Shown one piece after another: positions 10,650 through 21,813 of a stretch of 64,000 nt of DNA (the stretch's first letter is position 1; each line of letters opens with the position of its first letter). The notes below the pieces were generated by a model. It was not told the DNA's origin. It did not search any database and was given only the letters and a program-made list of their open reading frames with translations. The position numbers and the translations under genes were made by a program. The DNA lies in NCBI GenBank assembly GCA_040285825.1, contig JAUPSS010000004.1:4843658-4907657 (forward strand), given 5' to 3'. The stretch comes from Eukaryota sp. TZLM1-RC (lineage: Eukaryota; Metamonada: BaSk clade).

Positions 10650-12770
10650 TTTTTTTTTCTCACCACATGTCAGACACCCACTCTGTGTCACGTGTACTCA
10701 CTCTGCCTTGTACACTTAACTCGCTGCTGATCCCTGCAGCGGTGCAACAAATTCGGACTGACCTTCCTTTGGTCACCGAGATTTGTCGTGAAGCTTTTTT
10801 ACTGCTTCAATCTTTTCTTTTGAATTTCCGTTGGCATCTAGAGCTTTGGTGGAACAAGATGTATGGTATTTTATTATGACGGTCATAACCACTGGTTTTT
10901 TTCTGAACCCATCCACCTTCAAAGGACAACCCCAATTACTCCATATCTTTTACAGTGGATTCCTTCCTGAATGCCCAGAAGACAGCTCTTTTGTTTCTAC
11001 ATGGAAAAATTCTCTAGTTCCCTATATAAATTCATTCAATATTGTCCTCAATGATTGGCTGCAGTCACAGAGATGCAATTTTATCATTAGAAAAGCAATT
11101 TCTCCTTACCTTGCTTTTCGGGCTCGTCAATGGGCATCTGATGTTAAGACAAGTTTACCTATAATTTGTCAATCCTGGACAAAAAACTTCATTCGTGCTC
11201 ATTGTAGAGTTTCTGGATAAAACGAATGTCTTTGCCAATTATCCTCTCTCTCTTAAACCTGATGACCCTTAGGACCTCTAGAAGCTAATGCAATAACAGA
11301 AAGTGAGCAACCCAGAGAAGTAGTTATTCATTCTATTCTCGAACCCTACATCAATTTCCATCTTAATAATTCAAGAGAGATATTCTTTTTATTAAATGCA
11401 TGTAATTTTATCTTGAGTATGTTTCAAAGATTTCCTGCCACTGCGTCTTTACTATCTTCAAGTGATAGAATCACCTTTTCATCAAGGAAATTGGTAAGCT
11501 TCTTCTGTTTAATCGTAAAGTTTCACAATATTTACTCACTTTCTTTCATATCCATGGCTGGAAGAAATTTAGAATAATACCTTTAGCTTCTCATAAAGGT
11601 TCTAAATTTCTTAAGGTTCCTTCACATGTTTTCCACTCTGTGAAAAAATTTCAACCTATTGAAGGATCATCTTCTAAAACAAAGCTCATTGAAAATAAAT
11701 GTTTGAAACGAATATTCAAACAATGCTTTTAATAGATAACTTCGGTTTTTTAATCGAATAAGAGAAGCTTTAGCTAGACGGCAAGCAGATCAAGATTTTG
11801 TAGAGGAAATCTTGGTTCAATGAATTTCGTCCCATTAGTTATTATTTTGTTTTGTCAAGTGTGTAAGTTTAATAAAAGTGTTGTTCAACAATGCCCTCAG
11901 CAAAAATTTAAAATCAACAGAAAAAGTTTGAAAAATAGAGTTAAAATTTTTCTTATTAAAACCTAATGGTAATGAACTGCTTCCAACATTTCAAAATAAA
12001 AATAATGACTTAGAAAACACAAATGAGCTGGATGAACCACGGAAAATGAAATGAAAAGTGACCCTGATGCCAACAAAACCAGAGAAATGCAGTTGAAGGG
12101 CACCAAAAAAATGCCCCGTCGAAGACGTAGACATCCAGTCGAAATGTTACCTAAAAGGCTCCTTATTGGCTTTGGTTTGGGACAAACTAGATTATGTGGT
12201 TACTTCTTAAATGATAATCAATGTGGAGTTATCCCTTGTCCAGCTGGCAGAAGATACATGACAAAACCTTCACCCAGTAAATACTCTCCCAACCAATATT
12301 CCGTTCAAAATTTCAACCAATATTTGAACCATTGGAATTTGGTCAGGAGGAAAGTGTACTTGGATAGTAATCGCCAGAAATGGAAAACAATTAAATTTGA
12401 TAACCGCAAACGAAAAGAGAGACAGTTCCGAGACATTCTCAACACATTTCAAAGGCTGGATGGACATCCTGAAAAACTCTACCTTGCTGTGGGCTCTGTC
12501 AATTGTCCTTCTCATTGCCGAAGGATCAATCGATATGGAACAACAAGGGCTATTTAAAAATCGTTGTGTTATCAAAAGGACGTGAAGCACTGGTCGACCA
12601 GTGAATTTTATACAAGCAAACTATCCAGTTGTTGTATGGCCGAGATTTTTCAAGCAGGCTCATGGCAAATGCGTATTTGTACTGAGTGTCAAATTTTATA
12701 TGACAGAGATATTTCCGCTGCAAAAAATATTCAAATTAAGAAGAAAGCGGAAATGTGGCCTGAATGATAC
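10650..12770 (+). pseudogene. Second Fanzor-like relic, interrupted by a LINE-A 3' end
   Basis: The C-terminal half is at 12051-12767. LLIGFGLGQTRLCGYF resembles the RuvC-I strand with its key aspartate replaced. A segment typical of the middle part follows (NRQKWKTIKFDNRKRKERQFRDIL). After a frame break at about 12555 come SEFYTSKLSSC, CTEC and the RuvC-III segment LYDRDISAAKNI. The N-terminal half is less certain: open pieces at 10667-11220 and 11240-11720 include ICREAFLLLQSFLLNF, PYLAFRARQWASDV and KKFRIIPLASHKGSKFLKV, which recall Fanzor N-termini. Between the halves, at about 11725-11880, lies the last 150 bp of LINE-A. Many stops are present, so the gene is dead. Confidence 0.5.
11725..11880 (+). 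mobile_element. LINE-A 3' end fragment
   Basis: The sequence matches the last 150 bp of the other LINE-A copies. It encodes the end of the endonuclease ORF (IREALARRQADQDFVEEILVQ, then a stop) and the shared 3' UTR that ends in a TTTAATAAA-like tail. It is either a severely 5'-truncated insertion or the far end of copy 1, separated from it by 1.75 kb of unrelated DNA. Confidence 0.7.
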
Positions 12771-13104
12771 ATTTGATTAGATGCTCTGTTGAGGAGATGA
12801 ATGAGGAACCTGAGCATACAGAAACTAAAATATTCGAAAAAGTATTATTTAATTTTGATTTCTTGTATTGTATATTTAACTTTTTTAAAAAACTTTTGAG
12901 ACCGATCTACAAATGCCTTAGTAGCATTTAGTAGATCCACTTAGATACAGCAAGTCGCGAGGCTTTGTTCTGTGAAAGCAGTAGGTGCATTTAAGTGAGC
13001 TAGCCCATTGATGAAGATCATGATTGTCTTCGTCAAATGACGCTACCTGTCTCTTACGGCCTGTGAGTAGACATTGAGAAAGTTAAAAACAGGAGTGAAT
13101 ATCA
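12771..13104. other. Spacer
   Basis: No feature is visible between the Fanzor relic and the hAT target-site duplication. Confidence 0.5.
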
Positions 13105-13156
13105 TATGGGAATAGGATTTCTATTTGAGTTGAGTCAACTCATTGAGTTTCGAGTC

Positions 13157-13316
13157 GAGTCACTTATTATTCAAATGAGTCAACTCGACTCAACTCGTTT
13201 GACTCATGAGTCGAATCGAGTCACTTATTATTCAAATGAGTCAACTCAACTCGACTCGTTTGACTCATGAGTCGAGTCGAGTCACTTATTATTCAAATGA
13301 GTCAAGTCGACTCACA
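13157..13316. repeat. 61-bp tandem repeat, about 2.6 copies, GAGTC-rich
   Basis: Units start at 13157, 13218 and 13279, each opening GAGTCACTTATTATTCAAAT and containing several GAGTC/GACTC motifs in both orientations. Similar motifs occur at the right end (14270-14375). In hAT elements such subterminal motif clusters are transposase-binding sites, so that role is inferred here. Confidence 0.85.
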
Positions 13317-13317
13317 T

Positions 13318-14129
13318 TCGTCAACTTGCAAGGTGATCAATCCCTTGCTAAATACTTATTGACTGACATAGAAAAGCTACACTTGAAGATAATTGTTGAA
13401 ATTCTGGAACTCTTTAAGGACGCCACTGATGATGTTGAAAGTGAGTCATGTACAATTGGTGTGGCTTCTGTATCAATAAATTTGATAATCCAGAAAGCCA
13501 GAGATTTGATTACCGCAATGAACATACCTGACTGTGTCAAAAAACCATCTACAAATATTCTCAAAAAGTGGGAAAGTGGGAGTAGAAACCGTGTACCGTA
13601 TAGAAGTTTATTGTACGACGAAATGACTTTGATTGGAACTATTATGGACCCTAGGATTAAAAACAATCCAAGTCTCTTACCAGTGGAACTACAAGAAGTC
13701 GATGCTGACTTTAGTCAACTGAATAGAATAATTCAATCAGTGAGTTCAACTAGTCAACCAACCAATGTAGAAGCTGGAACAAAGCAAACAGTAAGGAAAA
13801 AGGGATTGTTCAATAAAGTCGCTGCCAAGAAATCCAATGTAACCAATCTTCATGTCGAAAATGAACTGAAATGTTATCTCAAGGAAGGTATTGTAGATTA
13901 TGAAACCGATCCCTATCTGTGGTGGATGGAGAATGTGAAAAAGTATCCAAGCTTGGCTAAGATTGCAAAGGATTATCTTGTTGTACAACCCAGTTCCGCA
14001 TCAAGTGAACGCCTATTTTCAGCCGCTAGTCAAATAATCAGCAAAAAGAGAGCAAAAAGAGAGCAAAAAGAGAGCTCGTTTGAACGAAGATACTGCAAGA
14101 TGTTTGTTATGTTTAAGGTCATGGTATAA
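13318..14129 (+). pseudogene. hAT transposase, C-terminal part
   Basis: The open frame encodes about 270 residues of hAT transposase ending in the family's dimerisation domain. Visible are DPYLWWMENVKKYPSLAKIA, then LVVQPSSASSERLFSAAS and KKRAKRE. An earlier part reads YDEMTLIGTIMDPRIKN, as in the end of the RNase-H-like core. The BED finger and most of the catalytic core are absent. Translated sequence before 13318 is only the GAGTC repeat array. The element is therefore an internally deleted, non-autonomous copy, with no stop in the part that remains. Confidence 0.85.
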
Positions 14130-14455
14130 AAAACAACACATAATGGTTGATAGTGAGTTATAGTGAGGTGAGTAGATTTTAGTTTTTACGTTTGAATATT
14201 TTGAAATAAAGTATGATTTGTATTTGATATGACATGATATTTGAACAGAACAGTAATCAAAAATGTAAAGTCGAGTCGAGTCAATGGATGTAAGAATGGG
14301 TCAACTCGACTCAACTCGTTTGACTCATGAGTCGAGTTGAGTCAGATAAGTTTGACTCGAGTTAACTCGACTCGACTGAAATCGAAATACTATATGGGAA
14401 TGTATGATAACAAATATTCCCAGTATCATTGTCAAGGACACTTTATCTTCCAGGT

Positions 14456-15949
14456 ATGAAAGCTACCAAGAACATCCAGATCTTGCTTTCCTTGTTCTCT
14501 GTACTTTCTATTGTTGCTTCTGCAGCCTTCTTTCGATTCAACTTTACCCCCACATTAGAATTCAATGATCCCCTCTTTTACATCGTCTCTTCAGAAACGC
14601 AACCGAATACGCTCCACACCTTCAAACGATATGGTTATCGGTACGAGATCATAAACCCTTCAACTAAACAAACCCTTAAACCCAGTAGGACTCAACCATT
14701 AATCATTGTCAGTGACTCTGTCGTTCTTGCTCGTCCTCGTTTTGAAAAACTCTTCACTAAAACAATAGAATCTTTCACCAAGCACCAGAAATCGGCCAAA
14801 TTTGACATTGACGATGAAGCGTGGGTTATCATTAGTACAAAAAAGTTGCAAATTCCACGTGATTTAACCAATTTAAAACATTTACCATTTTTTAATTGTT
14901 CATTCACCACCAATTGGGATCACTACAACACTGCTAATGGAGGTCCCTTTGTCTCAGTCAAGATGGACCTGGCTCATCACCTAGTTCAACAAGCTTTAGT
15001 CGATCGTCAATTTGAACCATTCAAGATTCTTTCAAAAGATGACTTGGCGTCCAAGCAACAGGTTTATAACCCTGACCACACTGCTTATGTTTTTGTTGTA
15101 ATGGGTCCTTATGAAGCTCTGGATTGCGATTTTAACATACTTGGCCCTGAGTTTTTATCATCAGCAGTATTGTCGATTAAGCATGTCTCTAAGCACACGG
15201 ACAGACGCCTTGTTTTATTAGTAGAACAGTCTTGTTATAAAGGTTTTGCCGACTTGCTTAAAGAATTTGGGTTGAATCATGTTGAAATTGTTCCATTCAC
15301 CAAAGACAATGGGGTTTGGGTGGATCAGAAAGTGTTTGGTTATAAATATAATCATGACGTCACTTTTATAGCCAAGTCTTACTATTTGATGAAGATCAAT
15401 GAATATTTAGAACCTTCACGTCAGATTGATAGACTGATCTTTATTGATCTCGACTTGTTCATCTTCACCTCTTATGACCACCTATTTGACCTTGATGTAC
15501 CTCAAGAATCACTCATTGGAACCCATGACCCCGCATTCACATTTCCCTTCAATTCTGGAATGTTTGTCATTTCCCCCGGGCATGAAGACTTTGTTAAGTG
15601 GTCATTGGAGGAGGTGCCCAGAACTAAGTTTTCTTACTATGCACCAAGGAAAAGGAAGTTGACTGGCTCTGAACAGGAAACTTTCCTTTATTGGTTTAGA
15701 TCACGTAGTATGTTTTACTTTCTACCTGCCGAATATAATGAGTCTGCCCTTTTCAAATCTCAAATGATGGTTCATGGTGATGTTCATGAACCAAATGAAC
15801 ACATTAGCATTCATTTCTGCGGTCCAAAACCCGATGTGGAGTTGAAATCCAGTGTAGGTAGGTTGATTGTGGAACAGTACATCCCAGAATATGAAGAACT
15901 TGAAGGTAAAGTTCAACAATGGTTTGAAGGATATCTCGATGATAATTGA
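14456..15949 (+). CDS. Type II membrane glycosyltransferase, GT8-like
   Basis: I use the ATG at 14456 (497 aa); the frame extends 9 codons further to a TTG next to the hAT end. Residues about 6-27 form a signal-anchor helix (QILLSLFSVLSIVASAAFF), placing the catalytic part in the Golgi or ER lumen. The C-terminal half carries a GT-A fold of glycogenin/GT8 type. It has YLMKINEYL, the metal-binding DxD in RLIFIDLDLFIF, then GTHDPAFTFPFNSGMFVI (the FNSG loop) and later HISIHFCG with a late histidine. Such enzymes move a sugar from a nucleotide-sugar to glycans or proteins. Donor and acceptor cannot be read from sequence. The N-terminal 200 residues are unlike any family I recognise. Stop is TGA. 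Confidence 0.8.
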   Translation: MKATKNIQILLSLFSVLSIVASAAFFRFNFTPTLEFNDPLFYIVSSETQPNTLHTFKRYGYRYEIINPSTKQTLKPSRTQPLIIVSDSVVLARPRFEKLFTKTIESFTKHQKSAKFDIDDEAWVIISTKKLQIPRDLTNLKHLPFFNCSFTTNWDHYNTANGGPFVSVKMDLAHHLVQQALVDRQFEPFKILSKDDLASKQQVYNPDHTAYVFVVMGPYEALDCDFNILGPEFLSSAVLSIKHVSKHTDRRLVLLVEQSCYKGFADLLKEFGLNHVEIVPFTKDNGVWVDQKVFGYKYNHDVTFIAKSYYLMKINEYLEPSRQIDRLIFIDLDLFIFTSYDHLFDLDVPQESLIGTHDPAFTFPFNSGMFVISPGHEDFVKWSLEEVPRTKFSYYAPRKRKLTGSEQETFLYWFRSRSMFYFLPAEYNESALFKSQMMVHGDVHEPNEHISIHFCGPKPDVELKSSVGRLIVEQYIPEYEELEGKVQQWFEGYLDDN

Positions 15950-16413
15950 GTTTAGTATATCACGTTTGTAAATATTGTAATATAAATCGGTATAGATATG
16001 AAATCCTGTGCATCAATTGCTCAACAGATGTCAAACATTGAAAAAGTGGGTACATTTAATATGGGTCACTTCTTCCCTGTATTAAGTATTCAATACCAGG
16101 TTTAAGTCATCACAAAATGGTCCAATACTGTTCTCTAGTCAAGAAGCGGATACAGAGAGGCATTCCCGTTTTTTCAGGTGATTTAGTTTGGTAAGATGAA
16201 TTAGTTGTTCTGTCAGCAATTCGACAATAAATGTTTGACTAAAGAATCTGAATGTGCAATTAATTCTTCCTTGAATGGATGGTGAATTAGAAGTGTTGCA
16301 AGTTCAGTATTTCACGTTGATTGTTCATAGGACAAATTGTTTCCTTTGTTATTAATAAAACGTATTATACATCCAGTGTATTTTCTTTCATCTGAAGTTT
16401 AACCGTTTAAGTT
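15950..16413. other. Spacer
   Basis: This is the 3' region of the glycosyltransferase gene and the end of a Fanzor relic. No gene is visible. Confidence 0.45.
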
Positions 16414-18500
16414 TTAACTTGGCAAATAATATAAACTTCCTTTTTCTTTTACTTTTACGATTCTTCTTTTCGCCTTCCTCTTCAGACTTTCTTCTTTGCA
16501 AGTAAACAGGTCTTTCACTACCCTGAGCATGTGCTTCCATGATGCATTTCTATCTCTGTTCCATATACTCAAACATTCTTTACACATGGTGAGTCCATGT
16601 CTTATAGCGATCTTGTTCTTTTGCCACGGTCGTGGATTGACAAATTTTCGAAATGTTTCAACAGTTTTTTCAGAAGTCTTACAGTTGAAACAGCAACAAC
16701 TGGTACGGCATTCGTCAATGAGGTAGACATCGTAACCAGCTTTTCTAAACATCTTTCTCATGCCTTTATTTTTTCTTTAAATTGTTTGGTTCTTTAAATT
16801 TCATGTGATTCCGCTGTGCCCAGTCGCCGATTCCAATAACGACTTCATCAGGGGAACCAATCTTATTATTGAAATTCTCAATTAAATTCTAATCTGACTT
16901 TTGCCGATTAGTATCTGCCAAGCGTCTTCAGTTCCTAAAAATAGCCTGACTGTAAAAATTACTCACAATCCTGTTAATTTTGTGTTTTCGTGTTAGATAA
17001 TTCTCAAAATTTTCATACACACAGCTCTTCGAGGAACAGCTACGGAGAAAACTTTCTCATTGTGCCACATTATAACTCCGCTTTTCTTCTTTCTGAGGAG
17101 ACATGAAACCCAAGTATTTAATTTTAACTTTAACTTTTTTCCATTTTTTTTGAAAAAGTTTCTTTTGTTTCAAATCTTTTTTTTTGAAACAAACGCATCT
17201 CTTTTATGTTTCTTTGATTGCTCCTTTTTCGAGGACTTTTCGGAAGTTTCGAAATATAGTAAGTCTTCCTCATCAAAATCAGCAGCAGCTAAAATCTTGC
17301 CTCTGAAAAATTTATAGTTTATATTATCAATATAGGACTCAGCATCCTACTGTGATTTGGGCTCAAGTCCAAATCAAGCCATTTCGAAAAAGTCCAAAAG
17401 AAACAGCCTGTCTGTTTGTCAGGATAAGTGGAACACTTGTCATGAATTTCAGAATTCTAAATGTTTAACAATTTACACAAGACCAAGTCGGTGGCTCTGT
17501 CAGCTGATAAATACTGGCCTCTATGGCCTGACTCTTCTATAAAATCATGATGAAACAAATCCATCAAGAAGGTCTTATCAATTTTAATAAACCCGGAATG
17601 CAAGACGTTTTTAAAGGCATGGCTTAAAATAACTTAGCCTCCTTCTTTTCAAAAAACTTATTCATATAGAACATCCCCTTTAAATATTTTTCAGGGTCAG
17701 TGAAAAAATCATACTTGCAGTATTTATCCTTTTTTGAGGAAACAGGAAGAGTGTTGTCAGGTGCTCGTGCATCGTTCAAAGTTTATTTTTTTTAACATTT
17801 TTTCAATTTTTTCCACTCTTTTCATAATTCAACATCAATGTCTTTTCTTCCGTCAATTACTAATTTTTTAACTACTCGAATCATTTTTTCAATTTTTTTT
17901 GCATTTTTCCTTAATTTTTCTTTTGCCTCTTTGCTTTTGTAGAGAAGATCTACAAACCGATTTAAATAATCAAGACAATTTCCAATGAATTTTAATTGTT
18001 CAGTCCTGTAGTGTGTACAATAAATTTTGTAAGTAACAAGAACCATTCGTCCGTGAGTGACCCATTGACTAAATTGTGAAGGCAGAAAATGCAGAAAATT
18101 TAATTGATCAATATTGAGCCACTCAAAAGGTTCAAAACTTCCCTGGAACTGAACTGAAACTTGGAGCACATTACTTTTTTTTCCAATTTTTTTCCAACTT
18201 CTTCGTTCAATGTGTGGTTAATCAAATTTAACAACATTAAATCCGCTCGCAATGTGGGGATGAAAATCGGAAAATGCTTTAAAAAAGATGAAAGTAAATC
18301 TTTTTCATTCAACGACACAGAAGTCATTATGTTTGAATTGAACTGGTCTTTGAAACAAGCATGTTTAAATTCGACCGATTCTTCAATTGAATTAATTTTG
18401 TTTAAAATTTGACAAACACAGATACTTAAATTCTGACTGTTTGAAGCAAAAACTTTGGAAGTGCAACTAAAGGACCTAGAGTTCTTTGTTATGCTCACTA
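16414..18500 (-). pseudogene. Third Fanzor relic, Fanzor1-like
   Basis: Pieces of one long protein lie in order on the minus strand. 18498-18100 and 18169-17822 encode helical N-terminal segments (LRADLMLLNLINHTLNEE; FEWLNIDQLNFLHFLPS). Broken frames lie between 17780 and 16850, including DPEKYLKGMFYMNKFFE. At 16850-16800 a GIGDWAQRNHMKFKEP segment appears, and then 16761-16414 encodes FRKAGYDVYLIDECRTSCC, a cysteine set, NPRPWQKN, HGLTMCKEC and IWNRDRNASWKHM, the RuvC-III/zinc-ribbon end. The combination of GDW, the basic FRKAGY segment and NPRP is the pattern I associate with Fanzor1. Many stops and shifts make it inactive. Former transposon ends were not found. Confidence 0.65.
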
Positions 18501-18600
18501 CTACTTCAACAAGAGCAATGAGAATAATTTCGTCCTTGTCAGATATTTTGTCACCATGTACAAGAATTTCAATGTCAAGGTGTAAAATTATGATTTGCGA

Positions 18601-19497
18601 AGAAGAAGAAGGGTCCTTAGGAGGATCTGTTTGATTTGCAGTAGAAGTAAAAGGATTACTGGTTTAGTTTGAAAAAGAAAAATTGTTGGAGAAGAAGTCC
18701 AAATCTGGTGTTGAATCATTTTCAAACCCTTTGTTTTATCCTTTGTTTTATTTTCAAACCCTTTATTCAGGTGAAGTATTCAAGCAGCAAAATTTTGTAG
18801 AATTCCGTTCAGTCGTAGGGTAAAAGTACTTGTGAATGAAGCAATTTCCGTCAAAAAATATAGGGTCGTAAGTAGATTGGTATAGAGAATAGATCGATTG
18901 TTATTAATTCGATCGATCTTCAAACACAGCTCTACGAAAGTGACAAGGCTTGCAGATGTGATCTAGAAAATGAGAAAAAAATTACTGACTTTTTACTAGG
19001 GTTAGCAGATCTATATCGATCTGATGGATTTTTGTTTATCGATCGATCGGTAAACAATCTTAATGCATCATAGAATGAATGTCTTTTCACCTCCTGATAT
19101 GGATTAATTCAGTAGAAACCTGACATACAATACATTCTCTTGATGACCTTCTACTTCCAAATATTTTAAATTCTATATGGAGCAAAGTTGATCCCTCTTC
19201 AATACCACCACATAATGTCGATGATTCCTACACATTGACAGTCGCTCTTCTCCATACTACAATCAAAATTTGTCATGAAGTTTCTCTTGACAGATTGTCG
19301 AAAGGTTTGTTCTGCTTATCAAAGTAATAAGGAGAAACTGAAAGAAGTAATAACTAAGTATAACACGTTACTCTCAAGTTATTTGGATTTAGGAAATTAA
19401 AAGAATGAATTAAGAGATGCTTCTGAAAATGCTTCATAGGTCAGTACGTTAGAGCAAGAGTTTATTTTCTTATTTTATATCATATATTTTTTTATTT
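18601..19497. other. Spacer with GATCGATC-rich segment
   Basis: At 18880-19070 several ATCGATCGATC motifs occur in a loose inverted arrangement about 150 bp apart. On the plus strand at 19128-19300 a short open frame (LLLPNILNSIWSKVDPSS...) is visible but has no start codon or homology I can support. No gene is called. Confidence 0.35.
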
Positions 19498-20792
19498 CAG
19501 AAGATTAATGAATTACGTGCAAACGTTTTGTCACAATTACTGGGATGTAAAATGTTCCAAATTCCAGATCATGCTTACCTTAGTCCACATTATGGTGGTT
19601 TAGGGTGGACGAAGGCTTCTATTCTTACTTCATGTGCTTTTATTGGTGGATGCAGAAATGCAATTTTTGAGTTTTCTGAAAGATTTGCCGATTGCGAAGA
19701 TTTATTAATGACAGCGCAAAGTTCCACTGTTTTGGCATTAAATGAAGAAATTTCAAAAATTGATGTAGAAAATGGAGTCGATGCTTTCCCCAATCATCCA
19801 ATGGCAATATCCTGGAAAAAAAATTTTTAAATTTAAAATACACTCTTCGAACATTACAGAAACGATTGACTGGAATGTATGAAAATGATATTTATAATGA
19901 TATATGCAGCTCAGCTGTTTTAAATCAAAATCTTCACTCATTGTTATTGGAAAAGGGTGCTTGTGAAAACCAGTCATCAGATTTTTCATTGTTTCTAACC
20001 ATTGTACCACGAAGATTTGGACTGTGTGCAATTAATGAAGCGTTTGTAACAAAAATGAGATTATATTTGAATATCCCCATTAATCAATTATTATTAAAAG
20101 AAAAATGCATTTGTTCGAATTGACCACAGCTCACTTTGCGTCATGCTCTGAATTGTTCGAAATTGATAACTTATCGTTCTTCATTACATGATGCTGTTAG
20201 AGACACTGTTTCTAATATGGCACAAACTGCAAGAATCTCATGTATCAAAGAGCCTCTGCTGAAAGAAACACGGTCATTGAATAATTTTGGCTCTGATGAT
20301 AGAGGTGATGTATACTGTGATTGGATTGATAACTCTGAGGCTATTGTTGACTTTGTCTCATGTAATGTTGGTGAATGACACTTTGGTTCACAGAAGAAAA
20401 CTTAATCCTGTGAGTGCTCTTGATTTCAAAGCAAAAGAAAAACATAGAAAATATGATAAAGTTATTGAAGAGGCTAATGCTGATAGAAATACACAGCTAG
20501 TTTTTATTGCTTTCCCATTTTCGATAAGTGGAAGATTATCAGATGAAGCAGCAACTTTTTTGAATGACTTCCAAAAATGGTTCAAGAAAAAACAATAAGA
20601 TTTGATATTTTTTATGGCGCTTGGATTCAATTTGCCATTATTAATAGATTATCTTGGGTTTTCAATCGAAAAAGACAAGCTTTAGCTAGACAGCAAGCAG
20701 ATCAAGATTTTGTAGAGGAAATCTTGGTTCAATGATATTCGTCGCATTAGTTATGAATTAATTTAATTAAGTGTGCATGTTCAATAAATAAT
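19498..20792 (+). mobile_element. LINE-A copy 2, 5' truncated
   Basis: Homology to copy 1 begins inside the thumb region (matching position 9223) and continues through the CCHC knuckle into the endonuclease domain. That domain has DDRGDVYCDWIDNSEA, VDFVSC and KAKEKHRKYDK followed by FIAFPFSISGRL, matching the PD-(D/E)XK-like nuclease of REL-LINEs. The copy has a frame break at about 19829, a TGA at 20123 and others, and ends in the common 3' UTR. It stops about 95 bp before the start of the TAD3-like gene. Confidence 0.85.
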
Positions 20793-20889
20793 TAAAAGAC
20801 TAACACTTCTGTAGAACTTTTTTTAAAGATGAAACAATGTTTGTTTCCTCATTAAAAAAGGATAGTATTTTGTAGGTCTTCAATGTTTT

Positions 20890-21813
20890 ATGACTGTTTC
20901 CCCACCTCTGAAGCTCTCTCGTGCTTCTCCTGACTATGAAATCACGTATTACGACCTTCAGGATTCATGTCCGCCCGTAAAGTTCAAGGAGGCTGTTGCT
21001 GTTCAGGTCTACAAGTCAGATGCCTCTAAAATTGCTACTTTCCTTTCTCAGCAACTACCTCTCGATGATTTACCTTGTATGAAGCGGTTTAAACCCTCAC
21101 CACAATCAGACGCCATCTTTGTCCTTCTTGGATCTGTAGAATCCATATCTTCCCTTCCTTCCTCATCTGAGTTCCCTTCAGACACCCTCCCCTCAACACT
21201 TACTCTTAATGAACTCAAATCCTTACTTTCCTCTCTCAAGACTTCAGTTTCACATCCCTTCTTCACTCTCCACCTCTCTTGCAATTCATACCACACAAAG
21301 ACTACCATAGAGGAACTCAAACGGACCTGGCCTTTAATTCCCAAGCTGCCTCCAGACCCTTCACCCAACTCAATTTTACCCGAAACACTGACTAGGGAAG
21401 AAGAAGTGGAAGTGTTTGAGGTGTTGGAAAAGTTGGTGGGTGAAATCAATCAAAAGGGGAAAGCTGTTGGGTTGTTGAGAGATTCAATCAATCAAAAAGA
21501 TATCATCACTGTTAATCAATCAGAACACGTGCTTGGGCACGTCAGCATTGAATTGATTAATAAATTTTCCAGTATCTGTTCTGTTGATTCTTATTTTCTT
21601 TCTAATTTAGATGTTTTTCTTTTACACGAACCTTGCGTGTTTTGTACAATGGCCTTGATTCATTCAAGAGTCCGTAGACTTTGGTTTTGTCAAAGTCACT
21701 CCAATGGTGGTGTTTCTCAATTCAAAGTTCCTTATAGTGGAGTTAATCACAAAATGTATTGTGCTATGGTTGGTATTGAGTTTGGTGAATTCAAATGCAA
21801 GTGCTTGGAATAA
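20890..21813 (+). CDS. tRNA adenosine deaminase non-catalytic subunit (TAD3/ADAT3-like)
   Basis: The 307-aa protein fits the structural subunit of the heterodimer that converts adenosine 34 to inosine in tRNA anticodons. The C-terminal deaminase domain holds zinc ligands in HVSIEL (about residue 218) and HEPCVFCTMALIHSRVRRLWF (about residue 249). The catalytic glutamate of the active subunit (HAE) is replaced: here the motif is HVS. Loss of this glutamate is what distinguishes TAD3 from TAD2. The N-terminal 200 residues are divergent, as is usual for TAD3. Start ATG at 20890 lies shortly after a LINE-A end, and the stop is TAA. It converges with DPH7. A catalytic TAD2 partner would be needed and is not in this window. 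Confidence 0.85.
   Translation: MTVSPPLKLSRASPDYEITYYDLQDSCPPVKFKEAVAVQVYKSDASKIATFLSQQLPLDDLPCMKRFKPSPQSDAIFVLLGSVESISSLPSSSEFPSDTLPSTLTLNELKSLLSSLKTSVSHPFFTLHLSCNSYHTKTTIEELKRTWPLIPKLPPDPSPNSILPETLTREEEVEVFEVLEKLVGEINQKGKAVGLLRDSINQKDIITVNQSEHVLGHVSIELINKFSSICSVDSYFLSNLDVFLLHEPCVFCTMALIHSRVRRLWFCQSHSNGGVSQFKVPYSGVNHKMYCAMVGIEFGEFKCKCLE

Larger units (their letters stand above)
13113..14392 (+). mobile_element. Short hAT element with intact ends
   Basis: The element is 1,280 bp. Its ends are imperfect inverted repeats of 24 bp (left TAGGATTTCTATTTGAGTTG, right end inverted TAGTATTTCGATTTCAGTCG, 4 mismatches in 24). It is flanked by an exact 8-bp target duplication, TATGGGAA (13105-13112 and 14393-14400), the hAT hallmark. 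Inside, both ends carry many GAGTC/GACTC motifs; on the left these form a tandem array. Only the C-terminal part of a transposase is encoded. The element sits 63 bp before the start codon of the glycosyltransferase gene. Confidence 0.92.

Noticed and set aside
19128-19400. Possible two-exon small gene with a 20-27-nt intron
   Set aside because: No splice choice keeps both pieces in frame, and there is no start codon.
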